Below are positions 8,419 through 19,100 of a DNA stretch of 64,000 nucleotides, piece by piece (position 1 is the first letter of the stretch; each line of letters starts with the position of its first letter). The stretch is taken from contig JADJUW010000002.1 of assembly GCA_016716835.1 (NCBI GenBank), forward strand, positions 806,001 to 870,000. The letters run 5' to 3'. The DNA is from Myxococcales bacterium. Lineage in GTDB: Bacteria > Myxococcota_A > Polyangia > Haliangiales > Haliangiaceae. The notes under the pieces were generated by a model. That model saw only the letters and a program-made list of their open reading frames with translations. It had not been told where the DNA came from and did not search any database. A program made the position numbers and the translations under genes.

Positions 8419-9507
8419 GTGGCGAAATCGTCGTTTAAGACGGCACTATGGATCGTCTTGGCAACCTTGGCCCTGGCCGTCGGGGTGGCGGGCGTGCTTG
8501 GGTTTCGCGCGCTGCAATACCCCCACGTTGCCCACGCCGGTACCGGCAAGCCCGTCGTCGTCGAGGTCACGCCCGACATGTCGTTTACCGGCATCGCGGC
8601 CGCGCTACACGCCGAGGGCGTCGTCACGCAGCCGCGCCTGTTTCGGGTCTACGGCATGTATCGCGGCGCCACCCGCAAGGTGCGCGCCGGGCGCTATGAA
8701 CTGGCCGATAACCTAACGCCCAAGCAAGTGCTCGATGTACTGGTGGCCGGCGTCAAGGAAAAGACGGTCAAGGTGACGCTGCCCGAAGGCAAGCACATGC
8801 TGGAGTACTTCGACATCATCGAAGCCGCAGGCGTTGGTAAACGCAGCGAGCTCCAAGCGCTGGCGCAAGACCCAACGTTTCTTAAAACCCTGCAGATCGA
8901 TGCCGTAAGCATCGAGGGCTATCTCTTCCCCGATACCTATGATTTTCCGCTCAATCAGCCGGCGGAAAAGATCTTACAACGCCTAGTGGCACGGTATCGC
9001 GTCGTGTGGAGCGAGGTAGCGGCGGCGGCGGGCCCCGCGCTGGCGGAGACGCAACGGCGCATGGGGTGGGATGCGCACCAGCTCCTGACCATGGCCTCGC
9101 TGGTCGAGAAAGAGGCCGTATTACCAAGCGAGCAAGCGCGCATTGCGCAGGTTTTTTACAATCGTTTGACTAGCGATACGTTTGTTTCCAAGCGACTCGA
9201 GACCGACCCCACCATCCGCTATGGGTGCATGGTTGGTTCACCCGGCGCGACGTCATGCAAAAATTGGAAAATTACCGATCGCTTGCGCACCTTGCAGTTG
9301 CGCGACGCCACCAATACCTACAATACGTACCAGCACGCGGGCTTGCCACCTGGACCGATTTGCAGTCCTGGCCGGGGCGCCATGCTCGCCGCGATGCAGC
9401 CCGATGGCAGCGGCTTTTTCTACTTCGTTGGTCGCAACGACGGTTCGCACGTGTTTTCAAAAACGTTTGCCGAGCACAGCGCGGCGGTGGACAAATACCA
9501 GCGGTAG
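8419..9507 (+). CDS. mltG: Endolytic murein transglycosylase MltG
   Basis: The 362-residue protein is an MltG (YceG-like) enzyme that cleaves nascent peptidoglycan strands and helps end glycan elongation. It has one N-terminal membrane helix (residues about 8-28), a LysM-like segment (VEVTPDMSFTGIAAAL), the family marker EGYLFPDTYDF, and the catalytic stretch ASLVEKEA with Glu230. Other conserved parts are LETDPTIRYG and the closing NTYxxxGLPPGPICSPG motif. The GTG start at 8419 gives a short basic N-terminus before the helix. It lies in the usual place behind the RuvX gene. Confidence 0.92.
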   Translation: MAKSSFKTALWIVLATLALAVGVAGVLGFRALQYPHVAHAGTGKPVVVEVTPDMSFTGIAAALHAEGVVTQPRLFRVYGMYRGATRKVRAGRYELADNLTPKQVLDVLVAGVKEKTVKVTLPEGKHMLEYFDIIEAAGVGKRSELQALAQDPTFLKTLQIDAVSIEGYLFPDTYDFPLNQPAEKILQRLVARYRVVWSEVAAAAGPALAETQRRMGWDAHQLLTMASLVEKEAVLPSEQARIAQVFYNRLTSDTFVSKRLETDPTIRYGCMVGSPGATSCKNWKITDRLRTLQLRDATNTYNTYQHAGLPPGPICSPGRGAMLAAMQPDGSGFFYFVGRNDGSHVFSKTFAEHSAAVDKYQR

Positions 9508-9645
9508 CGACGTTGCGCGGTTGAGCCGAGCCCTCGAGGTTGCTGTGGCCAGTTGTGGGATATTAAAGACGATGTAGGTTTTGGCGGCGATTCGTCTTTT
9601 TGCCAGCAATCGGACGTTAGCGCGTCTGCATGATAGGCTTGTGCC

Positions 9646-11682
9646 ATGGGGCTTGTACGTGAAATCGCGGCGTTGCAAAACTACGAAACCTACAAGGAGC
9701 TGACGTGGGAAGGCGGCTTTGACGACTACCTCGAAGTCGTTCGCAAACAGCCCGGCGTGACGCGCACCGCGTATCAACGCCTTTACGACATGGTGCTTTC
9801 GCACGGCACCGAAGAGTACGTCGACAACAAGAAAAAGCTCGTGCGCTACAAGTTCTTCCAGAGCGGCAGCAACGGCAAGGACGAGGTCTTTGGCCTCGAT
9901 GTGCCGCTGATGCGGCTGATGAATGTGTTTAAGAGCGCGGCGCAGGGCTATGGCACCGAGCGGCGCATTATCTTATTGCATGGCCCGGTCGGCTCGGCGA
10001 AGTCGACGATCGTGCGCCTGCTTAAGAAGGGCATCGAGAACTATTCGCGCACCAAAGACGGCGCGCTGTATTCATACTTTTGGACGCTGCCTGGTCCGCT
10101 GTCAGAGTTGGCCGGCGGCAGCGACACCTTTATTTGCCCCATGCACGATGAGCCGCTTCGGCTAATTCCGCGCGAATGGCGCGCCGAGGCCTTGGCCAAG
10201 CTAGGCTTGGGCCACCTCAACATTGAAGGCGACGTCAATCCCGCCTGCCGCCTGATCTTTAAAGAGCTGATGCGGCACTATCAGGGCGATTTTGAAAAAG
10301 TAATGAGCCACGTGCGCGTACGCCGCCTCGTGCTGTCTGAGCAAGATCGCATCGGCATCGGCACGTTCCAGCCCAAGGACGAAAAGAACCAGGATTCGAC
10401 CGAACTGACGGGCGACATCAACTATCGCAAGATTGCGGTATTCGGCGCCGACTCTGACCCGCTCGCATTTAACTTCGACGGCAAGGTCAACGTCGCTAAC
10501 CACGGGATCATCGAGTTTGTCGAAATCCTCAAGGTCGATGTCGCCTTTCTCTACGATTTGCTCGGCGCGACGCAAGAGCGCAAGATCAAGCCCAAGAAGT
10601 TCGCGCAGACCGACATCGACGAGGTGATCATTGGCCACACCAACGAGGCCGAGTACAAGAAGCTGCTCTCCAACGAATTCATGGAAGCGCTGCGCGACCG
10701 CACGGTGAAGGTCGACATCCCGTACATCACGCGGGTTTCGGAAGAAGTGAAAATCTACGCCCGCGACTTCACCAAGGAACGAGTTGGCAAGCACATCGCG
10801 CCGCACACGCTGTATGTCGCCGCGCTGTGGGCCGTGTTAACGCGCCTCGAAGATCCCAAGAAGCCAAACCTGTCGCTGTTGCAAAAGGCCAAGCTGTACG
10901 ACGGCAAGAGCCTGCCCGGTTTTACGCAAGACAATATCAAGGAGTTGCGCAAGGAGGCCAACCGCGAAGGCCTCGACGGCATCTCGCCGCGCTATATCCA
11001 GGATAAGATTTCCAACGCGCTGGTCTCAGAGAAGGGCGACGGTGGCGCGATTAACCCGTTTATGGTGCTCAACGAGCTCGAGAGCGGGCTGCGCAGCCAT
11101 TCGCTCATTGGCAGTGATGAGGTACGCAAGCGCTACGGCGCGCTGCTGTCGCTGGTAAAGCAGGAGTACGACGATATCGTCAAGAACGAAGTCCAGCGCG
11201 CCATTTCCGCCGATGAAGAACTCATCATGCGGCTGTGCGCCAATTACATCGACAATATCAAGGCGTACACCCAGCGCGAAAAGGTGAAGAACCCGTACAC
11301 CGGGCAAGATGAAGAGCCAGATGAACGACTCATGCGGTCGATCGAGGAGAAGATCGACATCCCGGACTCCCGCAAGGATGATTTTCGCCGCGAGATCATG
11401 AACTACATCGGCGCCTTGGCCATCGAAGGCCGTACGTTTGACTACAAGACCAATGAACGCCTGCACAAGGCGCTCGAGGCCAAGCTGTTCGAAGACCAAA
11501 AAGATTCGATCAAGCTGACCAGCTTGGTCAGCAATGTCGTCGACCGCGATACCCAGGCCAAGATCGACGTCGTCAAGCAGCGCCTTATCACCAACTTTGG
11601 CTATGACGAGAGCTCGGCGACAGATGTCCTTAACTACGTGGCTTCAATTTTTGCGCGAGGCGACGTCAAGAAGGAGGGCTAA
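9646..11682 (+). CDS. prkA: PrkA family serine protein kinase (AAA-like)
   Basis: At 678 residues this matches the PrkA/YeaG family. The N-terminal AAA-like domain has a P-loop GPVGSAKST (residues 113-121), and the C-terminal PrkA domain contains the conserved ISPRYIQDKISNAL region and NEVQRAISADEEL. YeaG is involved in stationary-phase and nutrient-stress adaptation in Escherichia coli, and PrkA supports sporulation in Bacillus. It leads a four-gene plus-strand operon with a small protein, a DUF444 protein and SpoVR, the standard company of this kinase in proteobacteria. Gaps to the next gene are only a few bases. The gene is fully intact. Confidence 0.93.
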   Translation: MGLVREIAALQNYETYKELTWEGGFDDYLEVVRKQPGVTRTAYQRLYDMVLSHGTEEYVDNKKKLVRYKFFQSGSNGKDEVFGLDVPLMRLMNVFKSAAQGYGTERRIILLHGPVGSAKSTIVRLLKKGIENYSRTKDGALYSYFWTLPGPLSELAGGSDTFICPMHDEPLRLIPREWRAEALAKLGLGHLNIEGDVNPACRLIFKELMRHYQGDFEKVMSHVRVRRLVLSEQDRIGIGTFQPKDEKNQDSTELTGDINYRKIAVFGADSDPLAFNFDGKVNVANHGIIEFVEILKVDVAFLYDLLGATQERKIKPKKFAQTDIDEVIIGHTNEAEYKKLLSNEFMEALRDRTVKVDIPYITRVSEEVKIYARDFTKERVGKHIAPHTLYVAALWAVLTRLEDPKKPNLSLLQKAKLYDGKSLPGFTQDNIKELRKEANREGLDGISPRYIQDKISNALVSEKGDGGAINPFMVLNELESGLRSHSLIGSDEVRKRYGALLSLVKQEYDDIVKNEVQRAISADEELIMRLCANYIDNIKAYTQREKVKNPYTGQDEEPDERLMRSIEEKIDIPDSRKDDFRREIMNYIGALAIEGRTFDYKTNERLHKALEAKLFEDQKDSIKLTSLVSNVVDRDTQAKIDVVKQRLITNFGYDESSATDVLNYVASIFARGDVKKEG

Positions 11683-11685
11683 CTC

Positions 11686-11900
11686 ATGGATGCGCGCGGC
11701 GTCGGCACCGTCTCGATCGAGCTTAACAACACGCTGGCGGAGCTGTTGGCAAGGCTGTGCGTCGAGATGGGCACCGAGGATGTGGCGGGCGTCGTGTCGC
11801 GCGCGCTCGGCCTGCTCGACTTGGCGCAGCGCACGCGCCGCCAAGGTGGCCACCTGTATTTTGTCAATGAGCGCGGCGAGACCGCAGACGTGGTGTTTTA

Positions 11901-11901
<1 letters not shown>
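11686..11901 (+). CDS. Small conserved-type protein inside the prkA operon
   Basis: The ATG lies 3 nt after the prkA stop and the stop codon overlaps the ATG of the DUF444 gene (TAATG), so this 71-residue frame is tightly coupled to both neighbours and is very likely real. The first half (VSIELNNTLAELLARLCVEM) looks like a strand plus helix and the second half ends in a beta-type hairpin (HLYFVNERGETADVVF). The beginning resembles ribbon-helix-helix proteins, but the match is weak and no DNA contact pattern is clear. The Escherichia coli yeaGH pair has no such gene between. It may modulate PrkA or its operon; the function is unknown. Confidence 0.7.
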
Positions 11902-13013
<1,112 letters not shown>

Positions 13014-13014
13014 C

Positions 13015-14502
13015 GTGACCAGGCTGCACCAACTCCCGCCCTATCTGCGCGAGATCCAAGAGAGCGTCGAACAACACGCGCGCGACTTTGGTCTGGATTT
13101 TTTTCAGATCTCGTATGAGGTGCTCGACTACAAGACCATGAACGAGGTGGCGGCCTATGGGGGCTTTCCCACCCGCTACCCGCACTGGCGCTTTGGCATG
13201 GACTACGAACAGCTCAGCAAGAGCTACGAGTGGGGCATGTCGAAGATCTACGAGATGGTGATTAATACCAATCCCTCGTACGCTTATCTCTTGGAAGGGA
13301 ACTCGACCGTTGAGCAGAAGACCGTGATGGCGCACGTGTGCGCGCATGTCGATTTCTTTAAGCACAACTTTTTCTTTGGCAAGACCAACCGTAAAATGGT
13401 CGATGCGATGGCCAACCACGCCTCGCTGGTGAGGCGGCACATGGCAGCCGTCGGCCAGGATGAGGTCGAGAATTTCCTCGACGTTGCGCTCTCGCTCGAA
13501 AATCTCATCGACCCGATGTCGGTTTATCTCGTGGGCCGCCCGAGCGACAAGAGCGTGGCGCCAAGCGGGGGCTCCGATGATTCGCGCATGCCGGCGAAGA
13601 ATTACATGGACAAATTCATCAACCCGCCCGAGTACCTTGAGGCGCAGCGCAAGAAGCAAGCGGAGGCCAAGCAGAAGCAGAAGCACCGCTTTCCCGAGCG
13701 CCCGCAGCGCGACGTGTTGTGGTTCTTGATCCAGCACGCGCCGCTCGATGAGTGGCAGCGGCATTGTCTGGAGATCGTGCGCGATGAGGCCTACTACTTC
13801 GCGCCGCAGGCGATGACCAAGATTATGAACGAGGGCTGGGCGAGTTACTGGCACTCCAAGATTCTGACTGAGAAGGCGTTGCTGAGTTCGGAGATCATCG
13901 ACTACGCCGAGGCCAACGCCGGCGTCATGGCAACTTCGCCGGGTAGGCTTAATCCCTACAAGCTGGGTGTCGAGCTCTATCGCAACATCGAGTCGCGGTG
14001 GAACAAGGGGCAGTTTGGCAAGGAGTGGGACGAATGCGACTCGATGGACCAAAAGCGTGGGTGGGATAAGAAGCTGGGCCTTGGCAAGCAAAAAATCTTC
14101 GAGGTGCGCAAGCTATATAACGACGTCACATTCATCGACGAGTTTTTTACGCTCGAGTTCTGTATCGAAAACAAGTTTTACACCACCGGCTATCACGAAA
14201 AGAACGCCGAGTGGCAGATCGTCAGCCGGGAGTTCGCGCAGGTGAAAGAGCAATTGTTGCGCTCACTTACCAATCGCGGCCAGCCGGTGATCGTGGTCGA
14301 AGATGGCAACCTCGATAACCGCGGCGAGCTCTTATTGAAGCACGTGCACGACGGCGTCGATCTCGACCAGGCCAAGCTGCGCGAGACGCTGCGCAACGTG
14401 TATCGCCTGTGGACCCGGCCGGTGTTGCTGTGGACCATCGTCGAAGGCAAGGCCAAGGTGTTTCGCTGCGAAGGCGACGCGTTTAGCGAAAAGTCGGCTT
14501 AA
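13015..14502 (+). CDS. spoVR: SpoVR family protein
   Basis: The 495-residue product is a SpoVR/YcgB family protein. Typical features are the N-terminal FFQISYEVLDY region, the fully conserved GGFPTRYPHWRFGM block, HVCAHVDFFKHN, and the NEGWASYWHSKI stretch with its His. SpoVR supports spore cortex formation in Bacillus; in non-spore-formers it forms a stress operon with prkA and yeaH, as here. The His/Asp/Glu-rich conserved blocks suggest a metal site, but this is inference. The GTG start at 13015 lies one base after the preceding stop. The gene is intact. Confidence 0.92.
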   Translation: MTRLHQLPPYLREIQESVEQHARDFGLDFFQISYEVLDYKTMNEVAAYGGFPTRYPHWRFGMDYEQLSKSYEWGMSKIYEMVINTNPSYAYLLEGNSTVEQKTVMAHVCAHVDFFKHNFFFGKTNRKMVDAMANHASLVRRHMAAVGQDEVENFLDVALSLENLIDPMSVYLVGRPSDKSVAPSGGSDDSRMPAKNYMDKFINPPEYLEAQRKKQAEAKQKQKHRFPERPQRDVLWFLIQHAPLDEWQRHCLEIVRDEAYYFAPQAMTKIMNEGWASYWHSKILTEKALLSSEIIDYAEANAGVMATSPGRLNPYKLGVELYRNIESRWNKGQFGKEWDECDSMDQKRGWDKKLGLGKQKIFEVRKLYNDVTFIDEFFTLEFCIENKFYTTGYHEKNAEWQIVSREFAQVKEQLLRSLTNRGQPVIVVEDGNLDNRGELLLKHVHDGVDLDQAKLRETLRNVYRLWTRPVLLWTIVEGKAKVFRCEGDAFSEKSA

Positions 14503-14567
14503 CAGCGCGCTGTCGCGACGCATTTTTCCTTGCCGTATATGCACCTACAAGTGCGGCAAATATTCTT

Positions 14568-14585
14568 GCGCGATTGTAATCGCGC
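14568..14585. repeat. 18-bp near-perfect palindrome after spoVR
   Basis: GCGCGATT and AATCGCGC form a perfect 8-bp dyad around GT, 66 bp downstream of the spoVR stop. A second imperfect hairpin (TTGCCG...CGGCAA with inner GCAC/GTGC) lies just before it at about 14533-14559. They may end the prkA operon or form an operator for the TSP3 surface protein gene starting at 14668. Confidence 0.45.
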
Positions 14586-14667
14586 CTACATCGACGACGC
14601 GTTTGCAGGCGGCGTATCCTGAGAGACGTCAAGGATTTGTTCGTCGATAGCAATCTCGGAGGTCTAG

Positions 14668-17600
14668 ATGACTTTAGCGCGCGTAGGAATCATATTTCTG
14701 TGTTAGTTGGCGTGGCGACAAACGCCGCGGCGCAGACGTTTACCGAGAACAACGTCATTGCGATTGATTACAACGGGACCACGCGCAACATGACCGGTGG
14801 CGGCGACGTTAACAACGCGCCCGTCATTAGCTACATGAACTATGGCGTCGAATGGTGGACCGCTGGGTCGTGCACTTTAAGGTGGGCGGGGGTAATTGGC
14901 CGGTTTTGCCCCCTTTCCCCCGCCTTCCCCCGGCGCCCCGGGCCCCACGGACGGCCCCGGGGGGGGGGGGGCGCGGGGGGGGGCCGGTCAGCGTGTATGG
15001 CGGCATCAATACGCCAGGCAGCTCCTCGGCAGACTTTCTGACGCGTGACGGGAATGGCGATTTTTTGTACACGAACTGGAACACCTATACGGTGCAACGG
15101 CTGACTTACCCCGGGTTGGTTTTGAGCGACATCTACTACAGCTATGCCTACGATATTCAGACTGACCCATCGACCGGAGATATCTACATCATCGACGGCT
15201 CTACTATGTATCGCTCCCAGTCGGGTGGTGCCTTTAGCCCGTTCGCGTACAACAGTTACGGTTACACCTTTACAATCGGCGGCGACGGCACCATCTTGCA
15301 GACCGACGGCAGTACGGTGTGGAACCTAACGGGTGCCAATGGCGGCTCTGGCCCGTGGCTGCAATACGCCAACAACAAAAATGGCTACGGCATTGCGTTT
15401 GTCGAGACCGACTATGCCGGCAGCGGCGGCGGCGGCGGCTCGACATTCGCTGAAGGAGATTTGTATTCGGCCGACTATTCGGGAAACATTCGCAATGCGA
15501 CTGCGGGCGGCGATCTAAACGCGGCGCCGCTGCTTGCCGCCAACGTCTACGGCGCCGGCGGCTGGGGCGCCGGCATGGTCTGGGATGCCGCTGGCGACTA
15601 TGGTTACGCGGTCAGTCATGACTCCGACACCGTGAAGCGCTTTAATCGCGCCGGGCAAGCCAGCGATTTTGCCTATATCCAATTGGGTTGCTCACCGATG
15701 GGCATAGCCCGCACCAACGATGACAAACTTTGGGTTGCGTGCCATCACAATGGCTACATCCTAGACATTACCCCGGGCGGCAATATCAATACCGCCGCCT
15801 TTACGATTCCTGGCGCGTCCGGGGTCGAAACGTTTGCGAGAGACGCCGAAGGGAACTTCTTGTTCTTCAACGGCGGCGCAAACGCGTTGCAGAAAGTTAC
15901 CTATCCGGGTTGGGTTGTGACCAACTTGTCAACTGGCATTTATTTCCAAGACATCGAGGCAGACCTTGCGACCGGCGATATCTATGCGACGGACAACTAC
16001 ACCATTTACCGCTCCTCGGGTGGCGGGGCATTCACCACATTTGCCTATGCAAGTGGCAGCAAACTCGCGATTAGTAGCACCGGTACGATTCTGCTCAGCG
16101 ACACGAACGTGATCCAGGATATCTCGGCGGGCGGCTCCGGGCCATTTCCGCAGTTTGCGTATAACCATAGTGGGTACGGGCTCGGCTTTGTCGTGCTCGA
16201 TTATGGCGGCGGTGGCGGTGGCGGCGGCGTGCCGACAGATCTCGACAGCGATGGCGTCAACAACGACGTCGACAACTGTCCATTTAATGCCAACACCGAC
16301 CAGTCGGATGATGACTTTGATGGCGTCGGCGACGTCTGTGACGGCACTAATAACTGGGACATCGATGGCGACGGCACGTGGAACGAATACGATAATTGTC
16401 CGTTCGACTACAACGTGGCGCAGGCCGACGCCGACAATGACGGCGTCGGTGATTTTTGCGACGGCTTTAATGACCGAGACTACGATGGCGATGGTTATTG
16501 GAACGAAAACGATAATTGCGCCTTTGACTACAACCCGGGGCAAGACGATGTCGATACCGATGGCGTGGGTGATAGCTGCGATAGCATTAACGACCGCGAC
16601 TACGACGGCGATGGCTATGCCAACGGCAGCGATAACTGCCCGTTTGACTTCAACTTTCAGCAGGATGCGGATGCCGATGGCGTTGGCGACGCCTGCGACA
16701 GCACCAATGATTTAGATGCCGATGGCGATGGCGTAAACAACGTCAGCGATAACTGCGCCTTTGATGCGAACGCTAGCAAGGCCGACGCCGATGGCGATGG
16801 CTTTGGCGACGCCTGCGACGTCACCAACGGCCTTGATGTCGATGGCGACGGCACCAATAACGGGCTCGATAACTGCCCGTACGTGCCAGGCGCCCAGACC
16901 GATAGCGATGGCGATGGTCTCGGCAACGTGTGCGATCCGAGCAATGGCCTCGATCTCGACGGCGACGGCATTGTTAATTCCGCAGATAACTGCGTGTTCG
17001 CCAGCAATGCCGCGCAGACCGATAGCGATAGCGATGGCCTCGGCAATGCCTGCGATGCGGTTAATAGCAATGACCTCGACGGCGACGGCGTTGTCAATTC
17101 GGTCGATAATTGCGTGTTCGTTAGCAATGCCTCGCAGACCGATAGCGATAGCGATGGCCTCGGCAACGCCTGCGATGCGGTCAACAGCAATGACCTCGAC
17201 GCCGACGGCGTCGCCAATTCGGCTGATAACTGCGTATTCGTTGCCAATGCGTCGCAAGCCGATAGCGATGGCGATGGCGTGGGCAATGCCTGCGACGCGC
17301 AAAACGGCAGCGATATCGATGGCGACGGCGTTGGCAATGGCGCCGACAATTGCGCCTTCTTCGCCAACCCCGCGCAATCCGACGCTGATGGCGATGGCCT
17401 CGGCGACGACTGCGACGGCCAAGATGGCAATGACCTCGACGGTGATGGCTTTGCCAACGGGGCGGATAACTGTCCGTTTAACAGCAACGGTGACCAGGCC
17501 GACGCGGACGGCGATGGCGTGGGCAATGCCTGCGACGCGCAGAATAACCTCGACGCTGATGGCGACGGCGTGAACAACGCCTCAGACAACTGCCCATTCC

Positions 17601-19054
17601 AGGCCAACGGCGGCCAGGAAGATGCGGATGGCGACGGCCTAGGCAACGCATGCGACGGCCAAGACGGCAATGACCACGATGGCGATGGCGCCGCCAACGG
17701 GGCGGATAACTGTCCATTTAACAGCAACGGCGATCAGGCCGATGCGGATGGCGATGGCCTCGGCAACGCCTGCGACCCGCAAAACGACACCGACGTCGAT
17801 AGCGATGGCGTGGGCAATGCGATCGATAACTGCGCGTTTGTGCCAAACGGCGCGGCGCAAGACAATCAGGCCGACGCCGATGGGGATGGCGTAGGCGATG
17901 CCTGCGACCCGCAAAACGGGCTCGACTTTGACGGCGACGGCGTGGCCAATGCCAGCGATAATTGCCTCTTCGTCGCCAACGGCGCGGCGCAGGATAGCCA
18001 AGCCGACAGCGATGGCGACGGCTTTGGCGATGCCTGCGACAGCACCAACGGCCTCGACGTCGATGGCGACGGGGTGCTCAATGATGGCGACAATTGTCCG
18101 TTCGCGGCCAACGGCGCGGCGCAGGACAATCAGGCCGATGGCGATGGCGACGGGCTGGGCGATGCCTGTGATGCGCAAGATGGCCGCGACCTCGACGATG
18201 ACGGCGTCGCCAACGAAGTGGACAACTGTCCGTTTGTCGCCAATGGCGCGGCGCAGGACAACCAAGCCGATGGCGATGCCGACGGCCTCGGCGACGCGTG
18301 CGATGGCACCGACGGCAATGATGCCGACGGCGACGGCGTCCCCAATGCGGCGGACAACTGTCCGTTTGTTGCCAACGGCGCGCTTGAGGACAACCAAGCC
18401 GATGGCGATAGCGACGGCCTCGGCGACGCATGCGACAGCACCGACGGCACCGATGCCGACGGCGATGGCGTGGGCAATGATGCCGACAACTGTCCGTTTG
18501 TCGCCAACGGCGCGGCGCAGGACAGCCAGGCGGACGCCGATGCCGATGGCCTGGGCGACGCCTGCGACGCCACCGATGGCCTCGACCTCGACGGCGACGG
18601 CGTCGCGAACGTCGACGACAACTGTCCGCTCGTCGCCAACGGCGCGGCCGAGGACAGCCAAGCCGACGCGGATGAAGACGGCCTCGGCGATGCATGTGAC
18701 ACGACCGACAGCGCCGACCTCGACGGCGACGGCGTCATCAATGGCGACGACAACTGTCCGTTCAACGCCAACGCCGAGCAGGAAGACATCGACGGCGATG
18801 GCAGCGGCGACGTCTGCGACGGTGGCGACAGCGCTGACTTCGACGGCGACGGCGTGTCAAACGCCGACGACAACTGCCCGTTCCAGGACAACGAAGAGCA
18901 GCTCGACGCCGATGACGACGGCTTCGGAGATGCTTGCGACCAGCAGTTGCTGGTCAACAGCGGTTGTAACGCGGGTGGCGGCAGTGGCAATCTGTGGTTC
19001 GCCTTCCTGGGCATGTTGTGGGTTGTTGGTCGTCGCCGAGGGGTATCGGCCTAG
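14668..19054 (+). CDS. Giant secreted TSP3-repeat surface protein with MYXO-CTERM-like tail
   Basis: An ATG at 14668 with GGAGG at 14658-14662 opens MTLARVGI, and a frame change near 14697 joins VLVGVATNAAAQT to complete a signal peptide. Two related modules of beta-propeller-like repeats follow, each ending in YGxGFVxxDY and a poly-Gly linker. The first is damaged by a G/C homopolymer block at about 14886-14990, which costs another frame. From about 16240 come 22 Asp-rich thrombospondin type 3 repeats (DNCPF...DxDGDGxxN), expected to bind many calcium ions. The C-terminus has a Cys-Gly-rich segment, a hydrophobic stretch and Arg residues (SGCNAGGGSGN...GRRR), like the MYXO-CTERM sorting tag for surface anchoring. 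Ligand or role unknown; adhesion is plausible. Confidence 0.8.
14886..14990. other. G/C homopolymer block inside the TSP3 gene
   Basis: C runs of five or so alternate with CTT/TTT, then G runs of up to 13 and 9 follow, and the two halves are roughly complementary, flanked by GGCCGG and GGCCGG. The block replaces what should be part of the first repeat module: module 2 has about 60 more ordinary residues here. It changes the reading frame. This looks like unreliable base calling or a collapsed GC hairpin, not coding sequence. Confidence 0.6.
16240..18945 (+). repeat. 22 tandem thrombospondin type 3 repeats
   Basis: Twenty-two DNC-starting units follow each other. Repeats 1-13 and 21 are about 39-40 residues; the last (22) is incomplete. 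Repeats 14-20 are 44 residues, with an added NGAAQDNQ-type insert. The two length classes are grouped, as expected if the block grew by duplication of neighbouring units. Each unit carries several DxDxDG calcium loops and a conserved Cys pair. Confidence 0.9.
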
Positions 19055-19100
19055 TTAGCCTCGCAACGCTGGTCAGGGCCTAGCTAGGATTAATCACTGC

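Noticed and set aside
16657..18661. Long antisense frames of 200-360 codons opposite the TSP3 gene
   Set aside because: They are the complement of GAT/GGC-rich repeats, giving low-complexity Ser/Pro/Ala or Val/Ala/Ile peptides with no start signal or domain.
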